Source: Phlebiopsis flavidoalba (Eukaryota > Basidiomycota > Agaricomycetes > Polyporales > Phanerochaetaceae). Taken from it: DNA of 64,000 bases. The translations under genes and the position numbers were made by a program. Each line of letters begins with the position of its first letter. Position 1 is the stretch's first letter. The stretch covers positions 62,001 through 126,000 of the forward strand of contig JAOCPU010000066.1 of NCBI GenBank assembly GCA_035772785.1, read 5' to 3'. Shown here piece by piece: positions 45,752 to 57,607 of this stretch. The notes under the pieces are model-generated. The model saw only the letters and a program-made list of their open reading frames with translations, made no database searches and was not told where the DNA came from.

Positions 45752-46854
45752 ATGGACCGTTGTCCGGTAGAAATACTGATCGACATAGCCCGTCTTGCGT
45801 GTACAGACGGAGGGGCGACAGGATGCGCTCTGTCGGTTCTATCGTGGTACATACGAGAAGCCGTTGAGCCAGCACGCTACCAGTCTGTCATCCTCAGAGG
45901 GCATAGGAAAAAAAACTCTACGATTCTTGGACGTCATGAAAAGCAAACCGAAAATTCCACGCGTTGAGCATTTATTGCTATCCGCAATAGGCTCGCCGTA
46001 CATCCGATGTCGCGCTAGTGCTCAGGCTCTCGCACAGATGACGGAGGAACGCATAGAAGAGACGGCGAAGGCCTATGCCATCATCCTCACACAACTGGCT
46101 CCCACCCTTTGTACCCTCTTTCTGCATGACGACCCGCCCTTTCGCCTGGATGCAATCAACGCACCATTCCCTGTACTACGAGTCTTGTCGACCACGACTC
46201 CGTTATCTGCGCAGAGCAACTTTATTTTCACACGGCTGCACATCTTTGCACCGACTGCACATCAGCAATATACATTTCCTCGACGTGGATGACTTCTGGG
46301 AAGGCCTGGCATCTGCTTGTCCATCCCTCATAGACCTGCGGTTTGTCTGGGGTTCGGTCAAACCCTCGTTTACCCCAATTCATGAAGAAGTTCCTTCGCT
46401 TAGAGGATGCCAAGGAGGCATCTTCGTCCAATCACACAACGGAGCCTCAGCCTGTCGCTCCCGACGACTTTCAATTAGACCCGATCGATGAAGAGGAGGT
46501 GGTCGGAGTTGCCATGAGACTTCCGGATCTCAGAAACATATATGTGCTCCCGACAATTCCTACGGCCATAGATTGGGGCAAGTGCAGGCAGGCGAATGCA
46601 CTCGGCTATGCTAAGAGCGCTGAGAGATCTTGCGTCAGTAGACTGAAAAGGGGGCTGGAGTCGGAAGGCTGCACCTGCTTTCGGAGGCGGGTGGCTATGG
46701 CCTACTCGAAGCTCGCAAGCACTGGCTGGACGTCATTAATGGGGGAGATGGTCCATGGCAGATACCTCCTTCGTATGGATGGGCAGATGCAGGTCTCCGC
46801 CTTCGTTTTTACGAGATTCCTATGGATTCTAATGATCAAACCTTTGACACGTAG
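45752..46854 (+). CDS. F-box-like protein
   Basis: The ATG at 45752 opens MDRCPVEILIDIARLACTDG. This is followed by CALSxxSxYIREAVEPARYQ and SVILRGHRK, a standard start of basidiomycete F-box-like proteins (C-P-x-E-(I/L)-L-x-x-I-...-S...IRxxVxPxR). The frame changes at a run of eight A residues (about 45908-45915), after which ILRFLDVMKSKPKIPRVEHL (about 45916) continues. Further in-family text reads QLAPTLCTLFLHDD, LRVLSTTTPLS, RLHIFAPTAH, FLDVDDFWEGLASACPSLID and LRFVWG. The end reads RLRFYEIPMDSNDQTFDT with a stop at 46852-46854. Length (about 365 residues) suits the group. These proteins are thought to act as substrate adaptors of SCF ubiquitin ligases; the target is unknown. At least three frame changes are needed, and the C-terminal LRR part is degenerate. 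Confidence 0.6.
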
Positions 46855-48858
46855 ACGCAACACTAGCCCAAACACTTTCACGCTCTATGACTATCCAAGC
46901 TTAAAATGCAGCCGTACGGTGTGAGTATAAACCCCGGTGAGCCAAACATAGTACGCGGTGAGAGTCCTTGTAACCTTTTCTTAAACCAGCTGACAGGTGT
47001 CCATTTGACACATGACCACATTCAACTCGCGCGAATAAAGTGGGCGAGCGGACTTACCTCACCCTCGCGGTACATGAATAAATACACCAATAAATCTGCG
47101 CGAAAAATGCTATGCACACTTGAAATGCCGCTCGTTCATGGGACTTAATCAACCTCGTAGAGCCTGTGATGCGGTCACCCCTACCTCAAACCTCACCATT
47201 GAGCTCCAAACGATGAAGTGAACGGAATTCCAAACGGTCCAGACTGCGGAGCAAGCTCGTGCCCCAAGCTGCTTCCTTCATTAATTTGGCCATCTGCATC
47301 ACTCCTGGGGCACCGCCTCGGTTGTGGCGATATAGCGATTGTAACAACACGCAATCTCGCGTTTACATTTCTGCATACACGATACTCCCGGGAGTCACCA
47401 CGTACCGCGTGGATTGTTGCGCGCACACGTGACGACCCACGCGTTCCGACCGTGACTCATTAGGACGCCGTGCGTGACAGTAGAGATCGGAGCCTGAACT
47501 TCACCACGACCGCGTTGTATCGTTTTGACGCGCACTATAATAAGCCTATGACCTCCCACAAAGGTCATCAAAGGCTCTTGTAGTTTGACCACACACCCTC
47601 ACTCCTGTTGCCCCCAGCCTATCTGCTTCTATGCCTACTGTACATCCTTTTGCGGCTGTATCTGCCCATGTGATCCTGTGTGAGTGCTTATACTCCTCTT
47701 CAACACGCGTCAGCACTGACCCTCCTTCATAGACAAAGGTCGTCGGCCATGACAACGCTCATGAAATGTAAGGAGAATGTCGAAGAGGCAGACCAGGCCT
47801 TGAGGGCTCTCTATACGCAATAGCGGTGCCTCTGAGGGTGCGTAGTAGATGTACCGAGCCCACCCATTCAGGGGTAGACGCTAATGTGAGGTTTTTGTAG
47901 AGGCGATAACAAGCCGTTGTCGCTCAACGCGACGCTGCATGAGCAGGCCCTCGGCGGCTGCATATAAGGAACTTGTTGATCAGGCTGCCCACCCCAAGGC
48001 TGAACTGGACGACGAGGAAGCTGTCGCGACGATGGCAGCCGACGAATGAAAGCGACGAAGACGTCTCAATGGACGTTGGTAATTCGAGTGCCATGAGCTT
48101 CGACGTCGATGATGACGACGACGACGAAGACTATATGCCCCCCAGAGCACTGAGCTTTCATCATGTGGTTTGGTTTTATTATTTTGTAACCATGTATCAC
48201 CACCTTGTCGAGCGGTACGTACTGCGTTCAAGTCAGGTGCAAAACACTCCTAAACAACTCCTACTCAATCGGCAAACGTCAAGCTTTCATAGAAAGGCGG
48301 TGAAAATGTCAAGATGTCGCTGCAAGCTCGAATCTCAAGCTTCAAGTTTAAAATGGGTCTGCGTGATGCAACAAGATGGACTGCATTTGTTTTGAACTTC
48401 AACAGGGCAGCATGGTGTGACTAGTTGGTTTTTTGTAACGCATAAAGCGCGTGATGCGTGTACGTGACAGTTCGGAAATCGACTACCATGTGGCTGTCCC
48501 GGATAGTTCAATCATCAAGCTTTCAAGCCGGCCTTCACCTGCTTCATTCGAGACGATAACGCGAGTGGAAAAGGAGTTTGATGGTATTTGAATCGACGTT
48601 GTGGCTCCTTACCAGTGTTTTCCCCCCACAGGGACATTGAATTGGATCACCAACGAATCCAACACGCACAGGCTCGATGTTCCAGCGAAGGTCCCGGCCC
48701 CCATACGACCGACAGCTTATCAAGCACCGCTATTGTTGTGCCGGCTAGGGTCTTTAATGCTACTCAATTCCACTCACAGAGTAGCGTCACCCAGCCACCC
48801 CACGCTACTTTCCCCTAGGCCTAGCATCGTCGGACGCCGACTCCCTGTCGTCATAGAC
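46855..48858. other. Probable decayed or indel-broken coding region with acidic tract
   Basis: Plus-strand pieces look coding but cannot be joined: TTLMKCKENVEEADQALRAL (about 47750-47812, helical), VVAQRDAAMSRPSAAAYKEL then VDQAAHPKAELDDEEA (about 47915-48030), an acidic stretch DVDDDDDDEDYMPPRALS (about 48100-48155), and KMSLQARISSFKFKMGLRDA then TRWTAFVLNFNRAAW (about 48305-48415). Together they suggest a coiled-coil protein with an acidic linker. I do not recognise the family. The remaining sequence at 46,855-47,500 and 48,420-48,858 shows nothing. Confidence 0.3.
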
Positions 48859-51751
48859 ATGCACTACCCCATTGGTTCTAGTTCTTCAGGATTTGCTACT
48901 GATTCAGAGCAAGATTCAATAGTAAGTGGTCCTCAGTTCGATGGCCCCGTATGACCTTACTCACCATCGCGACATACAGCACACTCGAGACCGTTTGCGT
49001 GGATCGGGCGGGGATAGAGCATCATATGATCAAACACGATTCCGAGATGGTTAAGGACTATAAACGGATGACATAGACACTGTTGCTCGTCTTTGTGAGT
49101 GCCATCGTGCTCAAAAATCCTAGACCCAGAGACTAAAAATCAACTGTAGGCAGGCCTCTTCTTCTTGCCGTTGTAACGGCATTCGTCATCGAGACATACT
49201 CGCTACTCCAACCTGATCCTATGTCTATGACAAATCAGCTCTTATTCTACGGTCTCGTTCTAACTTAACGCGCTCTCCCACTTCCAATATCAACGACTAC
49301 ACGGCACCCTCGACGCTCAAGCTGCTTCCGCCCCAGCCACATGTCGTGTCAATATCTGCGCGTTGGATAAATTCGCTCTTCTTCGTCAGTCTCGTTCCTT
49401 AGCCTGTCAGCCGCATTTTATGGAATCCTTGCAAAGCAATGGCTTTCGGGAGTACATGCACTGGTACTCCTCTATGGATCCTTCTCGCCAGAATGTTCTT
49501 GTCCGACAAACTCGCTTCGAAGCATGGGAAGCGTGGAACGTTGCCGCTACAATATCGACCATACCCGCGTTTATGGAGCTCGCCATGATTCTCTATCTTG
49601 TTGGGATCGTCATCCTTCTATGGACTTTGGATGACGTGGGTGCCACCGGTCACAAACCATCGTAGTCGCCACTTTTCTTGGAACCGCGAGCGCTTTCACA
49701 GTTCTACCTTTGCTCTGCAAACGGTGCCCGTACAAGTCACCTACTGCATGGGCCACTCTACACTGCTTGGGAGCTTCTCTGCGCTACCCAAAGACACTGC
49801 CGAAAATTGTGGAAGATAATCCAAGACCTCCATCTCGCTGTGTTTCCGCTATGGACGCGGATGCAGCTCGCATTCCAGTCTGCTGACTGGCTTCCCCGTG
49901 ACAAGAATTGGCGAAATCGCGGATCTCAATGAATGCCAGATGAGCGCGGTAAACGGATGGCAGGGGAGATACAGAAACGGCTTGGAAAGTCGCAAGGCTG
50001 GAATTGGTGAAGGAAGAAGGACATCTTACCGCGGACACGACCGCCATTGTATGGCCCAAAAAATTCCTTCCTTCTTCCGACATACGCATGGTGGCGAAAC
50101 ACGTATCCCGAAATGCAGCCTATAGGTTCATGACCGACCTAGTCCGAGACGGCTCTCTTCTATGGCGGGCCCTCACATGGATGCGAAAGACATCACAGGA
50201 CGTGCGGGTTTCCAGAGATTACATCGACGCCAAAGTATCGCGACGATTTGATGCACCATACCCTCATGAGGGCCTCGGTGTCTCCTATGGCTCCCACACT
50301 CTCACCAGACGGTGTATCGTCTCATCGCTCGTATCGGGCTATGCGCTCGACCCACTTTCGATATCTGCTTGTCGCAGTCAACCCGAAGCGGATATAACCC
50401 AACACAGCTACGCAAAGCCCTCCGTGTATTGGGATAACTGCACCCGTCTAATCCCGCAACTGCACCCCTCATCAGCCGGACGATTCGTCTTCTCGGTAGA
50501 AACTGAACATACCGCCCCCACAACCCCATTGTACGACTCGGCCTTATCAATGTCGGGTTCCGAGCCTTTCTACATCCATGTCTGAGTCTCCTCTCCACAG
50601 ACCTTTCAATCGTTGATGGAACATCTACAAGCTATGGTAGACACCCCGCGAAGGTTTCCGTTCGATCTGAAGACTTCGAGATTCACGTCCGCCGAGTATT
50701 CGAGCTCACCAGTGCTCTGCTGAAACTGGCAAGCTATAGTGAGAGTTCCTTCCTAGGCGGACCTCAGTACACAACAGCCGGACTGTCAACTCCATTATCT
50801 CTTGTCGAGGTCAGCTGAAAAGCGAACTCGAAGCCCTCGCCCCCGGGCTTCGCTTGATCGCATTTTCGCCTTGCCCTGCCGATATGCGAAGGTATCGGCT
50901 CATCAAGAAAGCGGTGAAGGCGGCACTGTACTCGGTACGCTTGAGTGTACTACACTCTGTCGCATTCCTGGTACTCACCTTCTATCAAAATTTGCAGTGA
51001 TTTCCGATGGTACGATGGGGATACACAGATTACGAGTCGCTACTTCTAGATTATTTCAATCACAACCCACTACAATGTAGCGACGACGACATCCGTCTCT
51101 TCATCGCGTCCACCATAGCGTGGATTTCCATCGGCAATCCTACGCCGCCCAGCTCTTCCGAAGCAACCGCTAGGATTATTGAAATGATATCAAACACGAT
51201 TAATGCTCTCAATGCACGACGAATAGAAAAGCTGGTACCTGACCTGCAAACAGCGTCAATGACTGGCTGGAAGCCCTATCTACGACTCTTTCGTTTGGAA
51301 GCACGGTAGTTTTTGGTCTGCCTCACATGGTGAAACCCCAACGGCCCGGCAAATATTCCACATCACTTTGAGACGCTCTACAACGACGGGCTCACTTGCA
51401 GGAGAAACAACCGAAATCATTGCAAACCTCCATTCCTCTCTCTCTCGACTGCACGAACACATACAAGTCTGTGACAGGTCCCTGGCTGCGGCAAAATGGG
51501 GCCCTCCCATACGTGTCCAAACCCAGCGAAATGCGAAATACTGGTTTCGGTTTTACCAGGAGATGGCTCATCAAATTCCGTCTGCGTCTTCATCTAGTGT
51601 ACAGACGATGGTTCGTACCCGGCAACATTGTCCACGCTCCAAGGTCTATCGGACCACGCTGGCACATCATACTAGTAGGGGTTCGATAAAAGACGCTATC
51701 GCTTTTTTATATGGGTCGAACAGGAAGCGATTCCTCATTATAGTCTGGTGA
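48859..51751 (+). CDS. DUF6535-domain membrane protein
   Basis: The N-terminal part follows the DUF6535 pattern: HMIKHDSEMVKDYKR (about 49021), then LLVF | AGLF across an intron at 49095-49149 (phase 0), VTAFVIETYSLLQPDPMSMT (about 49170-49230) and NQLLFYGLVLT. The central pattern is also intact: RWINSLFFVSLVLSLSAAFY, then GILAKQWL (about 49363-49443), FREYMHW, RQTRFEAWEAWNVAATISTI and PAFMELAMILYLVGIVILLW (about 49510-49625). FLGTASAFTVLPLLCKRCPY and KSPTAWA follow (about 49675-49760). DUF6535 is a multi-pass domain frequent in agaricomycetes, with unknown role, usually followed by a long variable cytosolic region; the plus-strand frames at 50,000-51,750 fit that region. Alternation between frames every 100-200 bases is needed. 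The start (48859) and the end (51751) are provisional. Confidence 0.7.
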
Positions 51752-52217
51752 TGTCGTCAACTACACTCCACGTATATGTTTACCTGCGGAACGTATCGAG
51801 TGCTCAGTCGTGAGGCATCCTCGGGACTCTAGACCAGCTTTCGACAGACCACTTTAGTTCGAATTTTTTTTTTGCTAGTTTTTTTTTGTTAAGTATCTCT
51901 CTCCCAATGTCTCCAATGGCTGCTTCTTCAAAATCCCTTCGAAACAATTATTGTGTATCCTGCTACATCAGTTGATGACGATACAGTGACGATAAGTCAC
52001 AAACGATGAGGTTGCCTTAAATCTCTACGTTCGTGTCACGGTGACGCGTCGATTTAGGTCACGCTACTGCTGCGTGACACAGGTGATGGTGACAGCTATG
52101 TTGTTACAGACGCGGACGTGACGGCCAACACACTTAATTGCACGCGAGGACGTCGCACTTGACCACATCCCATATCCTTGTTCTTTTCTGGCACGTCCCT
52201 ACTCTTCACTTCGCACT
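51752..52217. other. Intergenic
   Basis: Contains T-rich runs at about 51866-51890 and no coding signal; probably the terminator of the DUF6535 gene and promoter of the SNF2 gene. Confidence 0.45.
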
Positions 52218-55200
52218 ATGCCAATTGTATACAATCCTGGTCTCTTCATGACTCAGAAGGATAGCAACTTGACCTTATCAGCACAGGAGACGGGCAAACC
52301 ACATCTTGTTGTTGGACCTCTCAGGGTTCTTCAAACCCCAGTGGAGGGGCGTTTCAGAAACCCCCGTAACACTACTCTTAAAAGTTGAACGAGACGGTGT
52401 TTGGAGAGCAAAATCAACGCCGAACATCCCCTTTCTGGAGACAACACAACAGGCTCAAAAAGCAACCGATGCTCGGTTCTTCTATGAAATAAGCGAAAAA
52501 AACGGACACTCCCTACTCGAGGAAACCAACGTGAGAAGACCCACAAAGAAAACCGTGGAGATGGTGGGGAAGAAATCGAAGGTTGAAGACAAGAAGCTGG
52601 TGAGCATGATTTCTGGAGTTTGGCGACAGACGAAGATATAACATTTTTCACTTAGAACACACTCCTCAATAACACAAAAGAAAGCTGCTATCGAGACAGC
52701 GCGGAGACGTTGGCTCTATAAACACCGTGACCTCTTCGCACCATTGCTCCCCGCTTCAAGTAACTTCGTCACGCATCTCGAGAAAGAGATGCAAAACAGA
52801 CCAAACTAACAGCTTCACCCATTGAGGGCATGCACCCATACACACCATTTCATGAGATTGTTGAACAAACCCAAACTTATTGCTGGCGGACAATATGAAG
52901 GATTATCAAGTATAGCGGTATAGCGATAAGGATGCGTCCAGAATTCTGACATCAATTGTAGTTGCACGGGCTATCCCTTTTCTAAAAAAAAGTATCGATG
53001 TACCGAAATGGCACGTCCCATTGATTCCTCGCTCAGCGTAAGACTAACCCTCAGCCTAATTTAGGCTTTAATGAATTGTTTGCTCGGAGATGAGTGAGTT
53101 CGAGACTATGTCTCCTGTCATTGCGCATATTCACAAGAAATACACACTAGGATGGGCCTCGGTAAGACCGACGTTGCAGGTGTGTACTCGTGTATTAGTG
53201 TATCCTATCCATGTTGTTAACGCCTTTCGGAAGACTCTGTACTCCTTGTTCGCCTACATTAGGGACAACAACGAAGGGTGAGTCGAAACGCTTGAACAAG
53301 TGGAGATAACGACGCTTAAATAATCACTCAGGGCACATGGATCCGCATCTCATCGTGTGTCCGTTATCTGTTTGTAGAAACATGGATAAACGTAGGTCGG
53401 CGACAATCTGAGCAGGTCCTAGGTCCGCTGTCTGAACGTTGGCGTTGGCTACAGAAATCAACCGCTGGCTTCCTTCCTTTAAGGCTTTACGATTTCATGC
53501 ACAGTCGAACGAGCGAAAAACCCGACTCAAGCTAGCAATCCGAGACGGTGAAACAACGTTCGATATTTGCGTGACGACATATGAAAGCTACGTGGCCGAG
53601 GATGGAATGGTTTTAAGACTCGTCGCTGGACATACGTAGTCTTAGATTGAGTGCTGGGACACAAGATCAAGAACGACCGGAGTGGTACCCTTTTTGGCGC
53701 ACAAACTGCAGGGCGGTTGGCTCCTTGTACAGACTCAGTAAGGCCAAAACTTGTAATAACTAGCTCTTACGCTAACAGGGACCGCTGCTTGCAGTTTTGA
53801 CAGGAACTCCCGTCCAAAACAACCTGGTGGAGGCTCTGGGGACTGCTTCATTGGCTGTACCCGCGCGGTATTTGGACCGTCCTCGTGAACAATCTTTCCG
53901 GGATTCCTTTAACCTGAGCAAGGGGACTTACTCGATGCAGTTCCTTGCAGCGACGGAAAAGCTCCTGTCGACAGTTATGGTTGCGTCGCACCAAGGACAC
54001 ACTGTCGAGATCAAAGTGCCCCCACGCGAGGAGCTCACAGTCTTTCTTCCAATGACATGAAGCGCAGCAGCTTCTGGACGTATCGGCTATTGACGCGTCT
54101 AGATACCATGGAATTGCACGAAATTTTCGGCACTAAATCCGAAGATGAGAATGACACCAAGTGGGATCTGCCAGAGGGCGGAACTCAAAGAATATCTATC
54201 CGCTAAAATCGAGCAAAGCAAGACGGGCCAACAGAATCGTGAGTCGCTATTTTTGTAGTTTGGCGCATCACGCAACGTAAATGCACGGCATAAGAAATGG
54301 AAGCGATTGATGAAAAAAAAACTTGCTGATACAACTCCCGTAAAAGTGTGCGACCAGTGAGTAATGTCATTAAAACACCCAGTCAGACAGGCTCAAGCAA
54401 TGTTCAGTCCGTACCTTCTTCCCGATGCTGAACCAACACCCTATTCCCTCGGGGAGCACATTCCTGCGACATCTTCTAAACTTGTATTCCCTTGACAAGC
54501 TGCTTGCTGATATTCTCCCAAAGGGTGAAAGAGTGCTGATCTTTTTCGGTACGTACCCCGCTGGCTTGGTTTGTAAATGTCCAACTCATCGAAGGATTGC
54601 AGCAATGGACTGGGTGGGTGCGAGCCTTCACTCCCCCACAACTTCATGAATTCTCATATTGACTCAACGTACTGTGAACAGCATGCTAGACCTCATCATC
54701 GAAGACTTCTTGTCCCTACGCTCAATTGCATATTCTCGCTTAGATGGCTTCCCACAGCCTCGCCCTCGGCGAAACCCTGGACGTTAAACTAGTACGTGGC
54801 TTCCGTTTCCTATGTGTTTTTCTTACTGACAGCGATGACGGAAAGTTTCAAAACAAGAAGTCTCTCGTAAGTAAATTGGCAGGATCACAAACAGTGCCTA
54901 TCGGTCTCACGCTGCCACGTAGCATTTCAAGTCTTCTTGATTTCCACGAAGGCGGGCGGTCTTGGTACGTGAAGGATGATTAGCTTTTTGTCAAGTTGCT
55001 CATATGCCCCGTAGGCATCAACCTCACGAAAGCTAGCACGGTTGTCATGATCGATTCAGACTGGAACCCTCAAGTGAGAAGAACCTGTAAAGTGTGTAAA
55101 CCTTTCCCTGACAATCACGCCGTCCAGAACGACCTGCAGGCTATTGCTCGTGCTGCACCGGATTGTGGTCAAGTTAATACAGTGAAGGTGTGCTTCTCAT

Positions 55201-56581
55201 TAGCTGAAGTGTGCCCGTACATTGAAATGACACTTCATGACTGCCAGGTCTACCGACTTATTTGCCAAGGAAGTGTGGAGGACCAGATGCTCGATAGGAT
55301 TCGGCGGAACACACGACAAAGCTATTCCTATCGGGATCAAAAGTCATGAGCTCACGATCTGACGCGTCCGACGAGCAGACATGCTCGGTCCTGAAGACAC
55401 ACTCGAGCTCATGTCTATTCTACGTAATGGCAGTAGCGCGATCGTCCCTGTGCCGACGGGGATGGCGCTAAGTCTCGGCGAGTTACCTTGCTGGCCCCCT
55501 CGATCGAATCCTGCAAGCATCGCGGTCGCGCGATGACATGAAAGCCCTGAGGATAACGCAAAGATTTGGGGGAGAATGTTAAGCGAGAGGATGAGACGAG
55601 AAGCTGGCTTTGAACGCAGAGGCGGAAGAGGAGCGCCTACTCAGCGGCATTGCCCAAGTTCATATAGCCGCTTTTCGAGGGCAAAGTGGTTGAACGTGTC
55701 CAAAAAGCGCAAACAAAGAACATAGCCGCGGAATGGGAAGCGCTTCAGAAAAGCGGGTACGCCAAACGGAGAATCGTCGTCATCGATGGACATGAAGTGC
55801 TCGCTGAGGCTTTGGGACCGGCAGTGGTGGGTTTTCATATCATATCAACGGCATTCTCCTTGTACATCACTTATTATGACGTGATTTAGCCGGCATCCGC
55901 TGCAAACACTGTCGAAACCCCAGAAGAAGAAGACGAGGAAATTTGACTGGGAAGACTGGTGCATCCACTGTCGAGACGGAGGCGAACTTATTTTGTGCAA
56001 CAACTGCCCAAGAGTGGAGCACTATGCTTGTAATGCCCCAACCTCACGTCTGTGCTAGCGCTCACGGTCTACAACAGTCTTCCACCCGAGTGCCACGGCA
56101 TAAAGCGTTCGGGACGTCAAAAAGATGCCCATGATCACGTGTACCCAGCATCGTTGTAGCGAATGCGATCGCAACACCGCGGATGCCAGGTGGAATGCTC
56201 TTCAGGTAAAGATCGTGCCAAAAGTTGTAGGTGGGCTCTAATCGCCCGTGTATCAGGTGTCGAACATGCCCCTTTTGCTTTTTGCGAGGACTGCTTTGCC
56301 GCCCAGGGTGACATCAACGCCGTTGGCGACACTCTGCCAGAATTGTGCGTGCATCGTTGATGTCTCATTTCTCGCTTTCCATGCCTTCAGCTGATATGAA
56401 TCCTTCAGTCTCATTCGGGGGTATGGGGAAATCGCCACGGCGTACTATATTCAGTGCCGCCTTTGCGAGGCACGTTTCGAAAGCTGATAAGACATATCGA
56501 AAAACAGTGGGGGGAAGAGGAATTCAGAGAAATCTGAAGCGAAAAACTCGACATTCTGCGCGAATGAAGGCAAAACTGTGA
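52218..56581 (+). CDS. SNF2-family chromatin-remodelling ATPase with C-terminal PHD finger
   Basis: Motif I is rebuilt exactly across an intron at 53094-53150: GDE|MGLGKT. Next come FAYIRDNNEG | GPHLIVCPLSV, RWLPSFKALRFH, FDICVTTYESYVAEDG and LDEGHKIKNDRSG-type sequence (about 53655). LTGTPVQNNLVE (53798) and LWGLLHWLYP follow, then QSFRDSFNLSKGTYSMQFLA, LRRTKDT, VEIKVPPREELTVFLPMT, TYRLLTRLDTMELHEIFGTK, VCDHPYLLPDAEPTPYSLGE-type and LDKLLADILPKGERVLIF. The helicase end has ARLDG, GINLTKASTVVMIDSDWNPQ | NDLQAIARA, and VYRLICQGSVEDQMLDRI (55247-55300). The order and spacing fit ISWI/SMARCA5-like ATPases. C-terminal zinc-finger text is WCIHCRDGGELILCNNCPR (about 55958-56012), then FCEDCFAAQGDINAVGDTLP (about 56281). 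The N-terminus (52218) is provisional; ATDARFFYEISEK (about 52468) fits the usual pre-ATPase helix. The enzyme slides or spaces nucleosomes in the nucleus. Frame changes are frequent. Confidence 0.85.
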
Positions 56582-56819
56582 ACCTATCCATGCTAAGTTT
56601 TGTTTTATCTTGTGGTTGCATGAATTTGCTCTCCGTTTGTTCTGCTTTTCGTTGTTTTGGAATGCATTACCGTACATAATGTGGATATTTGATTTACCCC
56701 ACCCCACATCTTCTTGTTATCAACGCGGTCTTGGTCATATTCAAGGATATGTTCACAGTAATATGAAGAGCACAATACAATTTCCGCAAACAAGTCTCCA
56801 GCTCGCGAGCACATTGATA

Positions 56820-57607
56820 TAGGAGCCCCGGGACGAACCACGCTCGGACCTGTCTCGCATATCGCTCCCACTCTCCTCCAAACCTCTTCTTCAACTCCGC
56901 ATCCTCAGAGCGGCACCGAACGACACCAACTGCGACCCACCAAGCGTACCACATTATTACACCTAGTACCCTAAGCGCGACACTTAGAGCCCCCATAGCC
57001 GAGGATTACCAACACTCAGAGACCCAGCTCCCCATTGGTGAGGTTGATAAGGGCCATTCCGAGGCACATTGACAACGTTCCCGTGTAAGCCGGATGCCGT
57101 ACATAAGCGTAAGGCCCTGACGTGATGAGATTGTGCTTTGGAAACATGGTGAGGTCGAAGGTGAAAAGGTTCCCCAGCTTGCGGAAAGCACGTAATGCGG
57201 AGGAGACTGCCGAAGATTATGCATGCGATGCCGAGCAGGGAAGCGTAGGAGACGTATAGATATGGGGATGGCGTGGGTGGGGCAGATGGTCTGGCGAATC
57301 ATCTGACCGGACCACGGGGGGGAGTGGGAGTAGTTGTTGTTCTGCGAGGAGTAAGACAAGCTCAGCGACCGTGCAAATCCACAAGACAGGTTGTTGTATC
57401 TGTCAAATAAACTCAAAGTTAGATAACAAAAGGCGGCTTGTATAACTAATTCGAACTAGCCTTCAGGACGAGTGGCGCGATCCGAATATACCATGGATGA
57501 TGCGAGTCGACGCGGGCCTTTTGGGGAGTTTTGTTGGGAGGGGTGCTTGCTAGTTGGTAAAAAATGCCACTTGCACTGCCGACTAGCGAAGCCCTTTTCA
57601 ATGGCAT
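56820..57607 (-). CDS. Isoprenylcysteine carboxyl methyltransferase (STE14-like)
   Basis: The minus-strand ATG at 57607 gives MPLKRASLVGSASGIFYQLA then STPPNKTP...HHPWYIRIAPLVLK. After an intron ending ttatttgacag near 57397, QPVLWICTVAELVLLLAEQ continues. The catalytic part is LRALGKLFTFDLTMFPKHNL-like (about 57180-57125), then GPYAYVRHPAYTGTLSMCLG and MALINLTNG (about 57115-57025), with the family signature VRHPxYxG. The end EDAELKKRFGGEWERYARQV then RAWFVPGLL (about 56905-56828) is the hallmark E(D)...FGxEWxxYxxxV...PG. ICMT methylates the C-terminal prenylcysteine of CaaX proteins (Ras, a-factor-type pheromones) in the ER membrane. Frame changes fall near 57300, 57170 and 57000. The true stop is uncertain: a frame continues to 56694, but family members end just after the PG motif. 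Confidence 0.82.
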
